Assembly: GCA_023423015.1 (NCBI GenBank)
Contig: JAFAGE010000020.1
Coordinates: 1-24,303, forward strand
Direction of reading: 5' to 3'
DNA length: 24,303 bases
Origin: Bacteroidota bacterium
Lineage (GTDB): Bacteria; Bacteroidota; Bacteroidia; Chitinophagales; Chitinophagaceae
The translations under genes and the position numbers were made by a program. Each line of letters begins with the position of its first letter. Position 1 is the stretch's first letter. The notes beneath the pieces are model-generated. The model made no database searches and had not been told where the DNA came from. It saw only the letters and a list, made by a program, of their open reading frames with translations. This document shows, piece after piece, positions 13,181 through 21,358 of this stretch.

Positions 13181-14717
13181 ATTCCTGTATTACTGATGAT
13201 TTATCGAGTTGAACGGCGCGGTAGCCACCTTTCGACCTGAAATATAGTATAAGAATGATGTAAATAATAAACATTCCCACAGGGAACCACGCAACGCTCT
13301 TCAATGCTTCTTTCTTTGCGTTTTCCTGTACCTGTGTGATCGTGGCTTTTTCCTCTGTGCTTGCAGTTTCAACTTTCGCTGCATCTACCGCACGATAGTC
13401 GCCAAATATGCTTCGTTTTTCATCCGTTACATATTTACTATGCAAAGCTGTATTGTTGTTGTTATCGTAAGCAAGCAGATTTTTATCCGTTGTAGTGTCC
13501 TGGAAAAAACCCAGAATAGCTGCACCGATAACTCCGGCACCAATCATACCTACACCACCAGTAATATTTAGCGTAAGTGCACCTCCTTTCGGGAAGCGTT
13601 CAGAAACTACACCAAGCATCGTTGGCCAGAAAAAGCTTTTTCCCAAACCAAATACTGTGGCAGCTATTAATATCATCACTCCACTTGCGCCAGATAAAAG
13701 GAAAAGACCAAATGCTGCAACAGCGGAAGAAACAGCCAGCAACCCCAATGGTGAGATACGATGAATGATCTTACCGGCAAGAAGACGCAGCAGTACCATA
13801 ATTGCCGATGTGTAAATCAACACCCATCCTGCCTGCAGACCGATAGCCCGCATCTCCGGCGCCATAAGGTCGGTTATCCAGCTGTCGGTTCCCAATTCGG
13901 TTACAGCAAGCGGAATCATGATCAACAGCAGAACTATAAAAAGTGGTTTACCAAATGAGCGAACATACAATCCGAACAATGCAACAATCACAAGTGTGAT
14001 GATGATGTTTGTGGTTGTGGTCCACTCGAATACAGAACCGAGCTGAAATACGATGAGCGACACAATCAGCAATGCACCTGCAACACCTACTTCCTTGAGC
14101 ATTTCGAGGTATGATACGCCGGCTTTTACGCGTTCGTTTACCGGGAACTTATGTGGAAGCAACATAATTCCATAAGCCAATGCTGGCAATAACACGAGTA
14201 GGATTTTGTAGCGCCAGTCGACACCTTCTCCAATAAACAGCGCAAGGATACCGCCAAGGATAAGACCTGTTGGCCAACCTGCATGGAGGAAGTTCAGCCA
14301 CTTTGTTTTCTCGCGTGGGAACATGGTGGCTACAGCCGGATTTGTTACGGCTTCAACCGTACCGTTACCAAGCGCCATGATGAAGGTAGCGATGTACAAA
14401 GTAGTGTACCCATCGGCGAAATAAGTCATAGCAGCCGATGTGATGTGGCAAACAAAAGCGAAGATCATCGAGTTTTTGTAGCCCACTTTGTCGATAATCA
14501 GACTAAACAGCACAATACTGATGGCGAAGGGCCACAAACCCACGCCGGCAATTTCACCGATTTGTGTTTTTGTGAGATTAAACTCCCTTCCCCACTCCGG
14601 CAGCGTGAGTGCACGAAGAATAAAACCGAAAGAGGTAGTTACAAGAGAAACAAAGCACGCATAGAACAATAGTTTGTTCGGCGTTTCATGATGTTGTTGA
14701 TTGGCAGCATTCGTCAT
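13161..14717 (-). CDS. MFS transporter, probably for a sugar or sugar-derived acid
   Basis: A 518-residue major facilitator superfamily carrier. Twelve or more hydrophobic segments are visible, the first at about residues 17-37 (FYACFVSLVTTSFGFILRAL). The cytoplasmic loop after the second segment has IIDKVGYKNSM (about residues 69-79), a version of the MFS DxxGxR motif, and NGTVEAVTNPAVA (122-134) lines the next helices. A hydrophilic stretch at about residues 405-465, rich in Asn, Glu, Ala and Thr, lies before the last membrane helix, and this accounts for its being longer than the typical 400-450 residues. The gene lies 21 bp after the cytochrome gene and overlaps the Gfo/Idh gene by 20 bp, so uptake and oxidation of the same compound is a reasonable inference. 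The substrate is not identifiable from motifs. Confidence 0.9.
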   Translation of the reverse strand: MTNAANQQHHETPNKLLFYACFVSLVTTSFGFILRALTLPEWGREFNLTKTQIGEIAGVGLWPFAISIVLFSLIIDKVGYKNSMIFAFVCHITSAAMTYFADGYTTLYIATFIMALGNGTVEAVTNPAVATMFPREKTKWLNFLHAGWPTGLILGGILALFIGEGVDWRYKILLVLLPALAYGIMLLPHKFPVNERVKAGVSYLEMLKEVGVAGALLIVSLIVFQLGSVFEWTTTTNIIITLVIVALFGLYVRSFGKPLFIVLLLIMIPLAVTELGTDSWITDLMAPEMRAIGLQAGWVLIYTSAIMVLLRLLAGKIIHRISPLGLLAVSSAVAAFGLFLLSGASGVMILIAATVFGLGKSFFWPTMLGVVSERFPKGGALTLNITGGVGMIGAGVIGAAILGFFQDTTTDKNLLAYDNNNNTALHSKYVTDEKRSIFGDYRAVDAAKVETASTEEKATITQVQENAKKEALKSVAWFPVGMFIIYIILILYFRSKGGYRAVQLDKSSVIQEYESEKA

Positions 14718-14738
14718 AAAAGCAACGTTAAAGGTTGT

Positions 14739-17700
14739 TTATTTCTGTGAAAGAAGATAACTGATTAAAGAATTGAACTCATTTACGGGTATTGTGTTTC
14801 GGAACTGGTCGGGCATCAACGAAACTTTTGATGCGGTCCGTTCTGCAATATCCTGCTTCGACACCTGGTATTCCTGCCCTGTTGCATCGGCAAACACAAT
14901 TACCTGGCCTTCATCGCGACGATACAATCCGGAGAGTATTTTGCCGTCCTTCAGCTTAACCGTGTAACTCCTGAAGTTTTCTGCGATGTTCCTGTTGGGG
15001 TCCAGGATTTTTTCTATCAAGGGCTCAGCGCCCCAGCGTCCTACCCCATCCAGTTGCGGACCGATTGCTCCTCCATCACCCTTTATGCTGTGGCAGGGAG
15101 AGCAATTTTTTACAAACACGGTTTGTCCCGACGCAGGATCCGGTTTTTCTGCCAGGTTATTGTAGTCGGCAATGCGCGTACGAATCACCGTTTGTTTTTC
15201 TTCATCTACTTCTGCAAGGTTTGATGTCAATTCCGTGAATATTTTCTTCTGCGCAGGAGATATATTTATCATCAGGCGTTCTTCCACCCGCGGCTCGGTG
15301 AGTGTGCGGGCGAAGATTTCTCCTTTCTTTACTTTTTCAAATAACAATGCTCGGCCTTCAGCAGATCCGGCAAGAGCAATCACTATTGCCTGTTGAAGAT
15401 CGGGGGAAACATTGTTGATTGTGCTAAGCGCACGGTTAACGGGTGTACCCGGAAATTCAGAAAGAACATTTACAATATCGCGCTTGAACTGAGGAGTTGA
15501 AGCAGCATTTTGAATGGCTTCTGCGGCGAGGGGTGCACCTGAAGCCGGATCTATCTTCATCATAGAACGCAACGCTGCATTCCTTATATGCTGCATCACG
15601 GCTGTGTCGCTGAATATGATTTGTAACGCATCCCGGGATTCCCGTACCTGGTAATTACCGGCAGTCTCCGCAGCAAACAGCAATTCTTCTGCATTATCCT
15701 TATTTTCTCTCGCCGGCGCAGAGAAGAGTTTTTTTAACAGACGCGATGTAAGTACTTTTCCCCATGATACAAAAGCAGCGGGTTCCTTAACCCCTCTCCT
15801 GCTCAGACCTTCGCTAAGGTTCCGGAAAATTTTGTATTCCTGTCCAGACCTATTGGTTGCCTTCATTTTACCTGTCTGAATAACCTCCTCAATAGCAGAA
15901 GCAGGTGCAAAACGTGCAATGTGTTTCATTGTGCGCGGAAGGTCAGCCTGGGCAACGTCGTGATTTTTGACGTAATTGTTCAGGAACTCACCCGCGGCTT
16001 GAGTTTCTATACCAATCATTACTGTGGCCAGCACCCCGGCATCTTCGTTTGTCCATTCACGTGATATCACCTGCTTCATCAAATCCGGGTTGCGCAGCAG
16101 GTCGCGGAGGCGGATGCGCACGGTGTAGATCAGATGAGAATCATCGGCAGGTATTTTCTTCCTGAATGCAATTAGTTTTTCGATTGTTCGAATGTTTGTA
16201 TACTCCCCGAGTGCCTCGGAAGCTGCACGACGAACATGCGGGTTGTCGTCCTGCATTGCTTTTTCAATCACGGAATACAGTGCTGCGGAAGTGTCTTGTT
16301 GTTCTACGATCGTGCGCATGGCGTGAATGCGAACCAGGGCATCGGGGTGTGTAGATGCTGCGGTGATGATTTCATCGCTCAGGGCGCCAAGGCGTTGAAG
16401 CACCCAGAGACTATGTGCGTATTCATTTGCGGAGCTGGTTTTCCTTTTGAAAACTTCGTTTACTGCAGGGATGGCGCTGCTGCCTATCCTGTCGGCGAGC
16501 TGGTTAGCAGCTGCAAGTCTTACAGGAAGATTCGCCTGTTTGAATGCATTTAATAAATCCTGCACTGAGGCGGCAGACAGGTCCACGTTTTTATTTGCTT
16601 TGCCTTTGTATGTGATGCGCCAGATTCTTCCTCGGATTTTATCACGTTTAGGGTGGTCGAGCGGAACTTCATAGTGGCCGATGATACTGTTATAAAAATC
16701 GGCTACGTACAATGCACCATCAGGTCCCATTTTTACGTCTACCGGCCGGAACCATGGATCGGCACTAAGGATAAATTCTTCTTCCAGCTTTCCGACCGGG
16801 GTAGATTCTTTCCATGAAATTGAATTGCGATATACACGCGATGCTACCGCATCGCCGATGTAGAGATTTTTCTGATATTCTTCCGGGAAGAGTACGTCGC
16901 CGTAATACCCGATGCCTGCCAGGGCGGTAGCTTCTTTTTCCAGGGGTTTCATGTCGGGGGCGAAACCAATCTTTTCTTCCTTACCCCATTGCGTATATTC
17001 TCCCCCGCGGATCAATTGATACAGTGGAGAAGTATGGCAGTCGGTGGAATAGAGATACCCCATTTCGTCGAATGCAAGGCCAAATGGGTTGATGCGTCCT
17101 TCCGTGGTAATTTCTACATGGCTTCCATCGGGACGGAAGCGAATGGTATTTCCTGAAACAAGATGAATTGAATCGCCGTCGGAGCCGGCAACTGAAGACC
17201 GGTTGGAGAAACCGTGGCACGCGTGTATCCATCCATCAAAACCCCAGGTAAAGTTATTTACCATGCCATGCGTGTCTTTTGTTTCAAAGGGACCAATTAA
17301 CTTTTTTCCTGATTCAGGTTTGCCATCTTTATTCGCGTCGCTGAACTTGTAAACATTAGGAATGCTGAAAACAGTTGCGCCATCTTCAGTGGGCAAAACA
17401 CCAATAGGAATATTCAATGTGTCGTTGAAATGGGTAAACTTGTCGGCTTTGCCGTCGCCATCTGTGTCTTCCAGGATAGTGACGCGGTCGCGGCCTTTAC
17501 CTTTTGCGGGGAAAGGGTATTCGAATGACTGCGTCACCCACATACGGCCTTTTGCGTCGAAAGTTAAATTGATGGGCTTACCAATATCCGGCTCCGACGC
17601 GAAAAGATTTATTTCAAAGCCATCGGGCAGTTTGAATCCTTTTTGTTCTTCTTCCGGAGTGAGTGCAGCAGTTGACCGGATGTGTTCGTTAAACTTAGTT

Positions 17701-17807
17701 CCACTGTACAGGGAATCGGAACCATCGTGTATATTGTTCGAAGCATTTTTGCAGGAAGCAATCGTGGCCATTAATGCAGCAAAAAAGATCGTTCTGCTTT
17801 TATGCAT
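14739..17807 (-). CDS. Lipoprotein beta-propeller / HEAT-repeat / cytochrome c protein (PVC-type heme-binding)
   Basis: A 1022-residue envelope protein. The lipobox TIAS-C puts the acylated Cys at residue 19. Residues about 50-400 are a membrane-bound-dehydrogenase-like beta-propeller related to sorbosone/glucose dehydrogenases, with two calcium-type loops (DTDGDGKAD at about 112-120, DANKDGKPE at about 157-165) and propeller strands such as GPDGALYVADFYN. Residues about 410-860 are alpha-helical HEAT-like repeats (DDNPHVRRAASEALGEY, DALVRIHAMRTIVEQQ). The end is a cytochrome c domain with CSPCH (902-906) binding one heme and M998 (SLMPDQF) as likely sixth ligand. It probably oxidises a sugar or polyol and passes electrons to the respiratory chain; the propeller chemistry is inferred from relatives. 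It is the first gene of the operon with the MFS and Gfo/Idh genes. No -33/-7 pair was convincing in the 109-bp divergent region. Confidence 0.93.
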   Translation of the reverse strand: MHKSRTIFFAALMATIASCKNASNNIHDGSDSLYSGTKFNEHIRSTAALTPEEEQKGFKLPDGFEINLFASEPDIGKPINLTFDAKGRMWVTQSFEYPFPAKGKGRDRVTILEDTDGDGKADKFTHFNDTLNIPIGVLPTEDGATVFSIPNVYKFSDANKDGKPESGKKLIGPFETKDTHGMVNNFTWGFDGWIHACHGFSNRSSVAGSDGDSIHLVSGNTIRFRPDGSHVEITTEGRINPFGLAFDEMGYLYSTDCHTSPLYQLIRGGEYTQWGKEEKIGFAPDMKPLEKEATALAGIGYYGDVLFPEEYQKNLYIGDAVASRVYRNSISWKESTPVGKLEEEFILSADPWFRPVDVKMGPDGALYVADFYNSIIGHYEVPLDHPKRDKIRGRIWRITYKGKANKNVDLSAASVQDLLNAFKQANLPVRLAAANQLADRIGSSAIPAVNEVFKRKTSSANEYAHSLWVLQRLGALSDEIITAASTHPDALVRIHAMRTIVEQQDTSAALYSVIEKAMQDDNPHVRRAASEALGEYTNIRTIEKLIAFRKKIPADDSHLIYTVRIRLRDLLRNPDLMKQVISREWTNEDAGVLATVMIGIETQAAGEFLNNYVKNHDVAQADLPRTMKHIARFAPASAIEEVIQTGKMKATNRSGQEYKIFRNLSEGLSRRGVKEPAAFVSWGKVLTSRLLKKLFSAPARENKDNAEELLFAAETAGNYQVRESRDALQIIFSDTAVMQHIRNAALRSMMKIDPASGAPLAAEAIQNAASTPQFKRDIVNVLSEFPGTPVNRALSTINNVSPDLQQAIVIALAGSAEGRALLFEKVKKGEIFARTLTEPRVEERLMINISPAQKKIFTELTSNLAEVDEEKQTVIRTRIADYNNLAEKPDPASGQTVFVKNCSPCHSIKGDGGAIGPQLDGVGRWGAEPLIEKILDPNRNIAENFRSYTVKLKDGKILSGLYRRDEGQVIVFADATGQEYQVSKQDIAERTASKVSLMPDQFRNTIPVNEFNSLISYLLSQK

Positions 17808-17916
17808 TCTTTTGAAAATTTTTAGCCTATTTTTATTTTTTCAGAAGATAACGCTATCCGTAAATATATACAGTGTGCGATAATAAACTTGCACGTACGC
17901 TGCTGAATTATTTGGT

Positions 17917-18942
17917 ATGCCTGCCATATCCCGCCGAAAGTTCCTGGCACTTGGAACAGGAGCATTATTTATTTCCTGGTACCGGCCTCCCGGAAGAATA
18001 GTGACCGTAAACGGAACGATTGATAGTTTCCGTTTAGGACGTACGCTGATACATGAACACGTGCTGGTCGATTTTATCGGCGCCGACTTTACCGGATTTC
18101 ACCGGTGGGATCGTAATGATGTTATTGAAGCCGTGGCACCCTGGTTTATCGAAGCGAAGAAAGCAGGTGTGAAATCGATTGTTGAATGTACCCCGGCATT
18201 TCTCGGCAGAGACGCTCGACTGCTGAAAATGCTGAGCGACAAAACCGGTGTGAAGCTGATTACAAATACGGGGTACTACGGCGCTGTTCAAAATAAATAT
18301 CTTCCCCGATGGGCATTTACTGAGTCGGCAGAACAACTAGCTGCGCGGTGGATTGATGACTTTGAATATGGCATAGACGGTACAAATGTGCGCCCGGGAT
18401 TTATCAAGATAAGCGTAGATGCAGACGCAGCGGGATTGTCGGATCTGCATAAAAAGATTGTGCGTGCAGCGGCCATCACGCATTTGAAAACCGGCCTTAC
18501 GATTTATTCGCATACCGGACCTGCAGCCGCTGCCTTCGAAGAAATTGAAATCCTGAAAAAGGAAAAAGTGCATCCTTCAGCATTGGTATGGGTGCATGCG
18601 CAGGCGGAAAAAGACATGTCGCAGTACGTGAAAGCGGCAAAGATGGGAACCTGGGTAAGTCTCGACAATGTTAACACCTCCGATATATCCCGTTATGTGG
18701 AAGCGCTTACATTGTTGAAAGAAAATGGGTTGCTCGACCGGGTGCTTATTTCGCACGACGCAGGATATTACCGCCCGGGAGAAAAAAATGGCGGCGAATT
18801 TACCGGGTACACCGCAATATTCACACACCTGATTCCAGCGCTCACTGAAAAGGGATTCACCAAAAGAGATATCCGCCGCCTGCTCGATAAAAACCCGGAA
18901 GAAGCGCTGGAGTTGAGGGTAAAGCGCTATCGTGGCGATTGA
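17917..18942 (+). CDS. Tat-exported phosphotriesterase-family hydrolase (possible lactonase)
   Basis: A 341-residue amidohydrolase-superfamily protein of the PTE branch. A Tat signal SRRKFLALG (5-13) precedes a short hydrophobic stretch, so it is exported folded with its metals. All metal ligands of the family are present: H46 and H48 (HEH), K164 as the carboxylated bridging Lys (GFIKISVDA), H199 (YSHTG), H227 (WVHAQ) and D281 (SHDAG). PTE-family members include phosphotriesterases and, more commonly, lactonases; this one lacks anything diagnostic of organophosphate turnover, and a sugar lactone substrate would suit the neighbouring oxidative genes. It starts a plus-strand operon with the TIM-barrel isomerase (49 bp later) and is divergent from the cytochrome operon. 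The substrate is inferred, the fold and metal site are clear. Confidence 0.92.
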   Translation: MPAISRRKFLALGTGALFISWYRPPGRIVTVNGTIDSFRLGRTLIHEHVLVDFIGADFTGFHRWDRNDVIEAVAPWFIEAKKAGVKSIVECTPAFLGRDARLLKMLSDKTGVKLITNTGYYGAVQNKYLPRWAFTESAEQLAARWIDDFEYGIDGTNVRPGFIKISVDADAAGLSDLHKKIVRAAAITHLKTGLTIYSHTGPAAAAFEEIEILKKEKVHPSALVWVHAQAEKDMSQYVKAAKMGTWVSLDNVNTSDISRYVEALTLLKENGLLDRVLISHDAGYYRPGEKNGGEFTGYTAIFTHLIPALTEKGFTKRDIRRLLDKNPEEALELRVKRYRGD

Positions 18943-18991
18943 ACACTGGGGTAAAAACCATAATTTCACTCTCCCAACAAACAAAACAATT

Positions 18992-19912
18992 ATGGATCAG
19001 TCACGTCGTAAATTCATCGGCCAGGTAGCAGGTGCAACAGGTCTTGCACTCTTTTCAAAAAGCGCATTAGCAGCCCGGATCGCCGATGCATCCTGGTTTG
19101 AAATATCACTCGCAGAATGGAGCCTTCACAAAACGCTGTTTGCAAAAAAACTTACCAATCTCGAGTTCCCGGAGGTCACACGCAAAAAATTCGGCATTGG
19201 TATTGTGGAGTACGTGAACCAGTTTTTCAAAGACAAGGCTGAAGACACCAAATATTTAAACGAACTCCTCAAAAGATGCAAAGACAATAATGTTCGTAAC
19301 CACCTGATCATGATCGATGGTGAGGGCGACCTCGGCAACACCAATGATGCAGAAAGAAAAAAAGCCGTTGAAAATCATTACAGATGGGTTCATGCCGCAA
19401 AACACCTGGGCTGCGCTTCCATTCGCGTAAATGCTTATGGAGTGGGTTCAGCAGAAGATGTTGCGAAAGCTGCGGTACAAGGTCTTGGTGCAGTAGGCGA
19501 ATACGCTGCAAAAGAAAACATCAACGTAATTGTTGAAAACCACGGAAGTTATTCATCCGACGGCCAGTGGATGTCGAAAGTGCTGAAAGAAGTGAATAAA
19601 CCAAACGTGGGAATGTTACCCGACTTTGGAAACTTCTGCATCAAATGGGCAAACGGATATACCAGCTGTGAGCAGGAATACGACCGCTACAAAGGTGTGA
19701 CTGAGCTGATGCCATTTGCGAAAGGCGTAAGCGCCAAGACAAACAATTTTGATGACCAGGGCAGATGCATTGAAACCGACTACGATAAAATGATGAAGAT
19801 CGTAAAGGATTCCGGGTTCAAGGGTATAGTTGGAATCGAATACGAAGGCGATAAGCTTAGTGAAGAAGAAGGTATCCTGAAAACGAAGCAGCTGCTCGAA
19901 AGATATCTCTGA
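18992..19912 (+). CDS. Tat-exported TIM-barrel sugar isomerase/epimerase
   Basis: The start was set at ATG 18992, giving 306 residues and placing the twin-arginine motif SRRKFIGQ at residues 4-11; an upstream ATG at 18932 would add 20 residues before it and overlap the previous gene. A hydrophobic segment ending SALAA completes the Tat signal. The mature protein is a xylose-isomerase-like TIM barrel of the sugar phosphate isomerase/epimerase family. Metal ligands are suggested by Glu in NVIVENHGSYSS, Asp in GMLPDFGNFC and Glu in GIVGIEYEG. Most such enzymes act on free or keto sugars; since it is exported, a phosphorylated substrate is unlikely despite the family name. It follows the PTE-like gene and precedes the MATE gene by 8 bp, so all three are probably one transcript. 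Confidence 0.9.
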   Translation: MDQSRRKFIGQVAGATGLALFSKSALAARIADASWFEISLAEWSLHKTLFAKKLTNLEFPEVTRKKFGIGIVEYVNQFFKDKAEDTKYLNELLKRCKDNNVRNHLIMIDGEGDLGNTNDAERKKAVENHYRWVHAAKHLGCASIRVNAYGVGSAEDVAKAAVQGLGAVGEYAAKENINVIVENHGSYSSDGQWMSKVLKEVNKPNVGMLPDFGNFCIKWANGYTSCEQEYDRYKGVTELMPFAKGVSAKTNNFDDQGRCIETDYDKMMKIVKDSGFKGIVGIEYEGDKLSEEEGILKTKQLLERYL

Positions 19913-19920
19913 ACTTTTAA

Positions 19921-21342
19921 ATGACTCAAGCATCCATCTCTCCAGGCAAGCCAAACTGGTTCAATTTAATTAAACAGTCCATCCGCGGCGAGGAGATGGA
20001 TTACACCTCGGGCAGCATCAGAAAGGCAGTCATCATGCTCGCTATTCCCATGATGCTCGAAATGATCATGGAGTCGGTGTTTGCCGTGGTGGATCTCTAC
20101 TTTGTAGGACATCTTGAAAACAGCAGCCAGGCGATTCAGGTGGTGGGACTTACCGAATCGGTGCTCACCATCATTTATTCGCTGGCAATAGGTATGAGTA
20201 TGGCCGCAACGGCGATGGTTGCGCGACGCGTTGGTGAAAAAAACAACGATGGCGCCTCACATGCCGGCGCGCAGAGTTTATTGGTTGCTATCGGTGTTAC
20301 CATTGTACTCGGCATACTAGGATTTATCTACGCAAAGAACATATTGCTGATTATGGGGGCCTCCGATGAAACATCAACGGTGGGCACGCCATTCGTAAGA
20401 ATAATGATGGGCGGCAGCATGGTAATCATGCTGCTGTTTCTTATCAATGGAATATTTCGCGGCGCAGGCAATGCCGCCATCGCGATGAAAAGTTTATGGA
20501 TTGCCAACATCTGCAACATTATTCTTTGTCCCATTTTCATCAATGGTTTCGGTCCGGTACCGGCATACGGATTAACAGGCGCAGCAATCGCCACCACAGT
20601 TGGAAGAAGCGCGGGAGTAATTTACCAGGCATACTATCTGTTCGGAGGCAAAGGGTTGCTTAAACTCAGACCTGTGCATTGGAAAATTGATATCCCTGTG
20701 ATGAGTTCGATTGTGAAAATTGCCACGCCGGCAATATTTCAATTCGTAATTGCATCGTGCAGCTGGATCTTTCTTGCGAACCTTGTTGCCACTACCGGTA
20801 GTGAAGAAGGTTCTGCAGGGTTTCAGACAGCCATGCGGCTGATGATGTTTTTCCTGCTGCCTGCATGGGGCATGAGTAATGCCGCCGCAACCCTGGTTGG
20901 TCAGAACCTTGGCGCCGCGAAACCTGAACGCGCATCAGAATCGGTGATGAAGACGATGAAATACATCGTGCTCTTCATGGCGGCAATAACGTTGTTCACG
21001 TTTACCCTGGGCGAATGGTTTATTTCGTTCTTCACGAACGATATCAATGTTACGCGCGTAGGTGTAAATGCCATTCAGATCATCAGCCTGGGTTATATCT
21101 TTTATGGCATCGGCATGGTGATGATGAATGCCTTCAATGGTGCAGGCGACACATGGACGCCGACATGGATAAACTTATTCGGCTTCTGGCTGTTCCAGAT
21201 ACCACTCGGCTACGTACTTGCAAAAGTTGCAGACATGGGGCCAACAGGTGTATTCATCGCTATACCTGTGGCAGAAACCTGTATTGCCATCGCAGCGTTT
21301 TTCATATTCAGGAAAGGAAAGTGGAAGAACAAGAAGATTTGA
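19921..21342 (+). CDS. MATE-family efflux transporter
   Basis: A 473-residue multidrug and toxin extrusion transporter with about twelve membrane helices and two MatE halves. The opening GSIRKAVIMLAIPMMLEMIMESVFAVVDLYFVGHL is characteristic of the Bacteroidota branch (written here as the region of residues 31-65), and the second half repeats the pattern at IVKIATPAIFQFVIASCSWIFLANLVA (about 262-288). It couples cation influx to export of organic cations or metabolites. ATG 19921 is used; an internal ATG at 19996 with an upstream GAGGAG would remove 25 residues before the first helix and cannot be excluded. It directly follows the TIM-barrel gene, so it could export a by-product of that pathway, though this is only a guess from position. 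It ends 10 bp before the galK stop on the other strand. Confidence 0.93.
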   Translation: MTQASISPGKPNWFNLIKQSIRGEEMDYTSGSIRKAVIMLAIPMMLEMIMESVFAVVDLYFVGHLENSSQAIQVVGLTESVLTIIYSLAIGMSMAATAMVARRVGEKNNDGASHAGAQSLLVAIGVTIVLGILGFIYAKNILLIMGASDETSTVGTPFVRIMMGGSMVIMLLFLINGIFRGAGNAAIAMKSLWIANICNIILCPIFINGFGPVPAYGLTGAAIATTVGRSAGVIYQAYYLFGGKGLLKLRPVHWKIDIPVMSSIVKIATPAIFQFVIASCSWIFLANLVATTGSEEGSAGFQTAMRLMMFFLLPAWGMSNAAATLVGQNLGAAKPERASESVMKTMKYIVLFMAAITLFTFTLGEWFISFFTNDINVTRVGVNAIQIISLGYIFYGIGMVMMNAFNGAGDTWTPTWINLFGFWLFQIPLGYVLAKVADMGPTGVFIAIPVAETCIAIAAFFIFRKGKWKNKKI

Positions 21343-21343
21343 T

Positions 21344-21358
21344 GCTCACCTTTCACCT
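21344..21358. repeat. Heptamer repeat site 7 at the galK 3' end
   Basis: Plus strand GCTCAC, CTTTCAC, CT (21344-21358), reading on the minus strand as AGGTGAAAGGTGAGC. The galK TGA stop (21353-21355) lies in the CTTTCAC unit. Short, but of the same type as sites 3, 4 and 5. Confidence 0.5.

Noticed and set aside
17808..17916. Promoters in the divergent region between the cytochrome and PTE-like genes
   Set aside because: TATATTTA (minus) and TAAACTTG (plus) resemble -7 elements, but neither has a TTTG at the proper distance.
17917..18942. Organophosphate-degrading phosphotriesterase
   Set aside because: The metal site only shows membership of the family; lactonases share it, and nothing here specifies organophosphate turnover.
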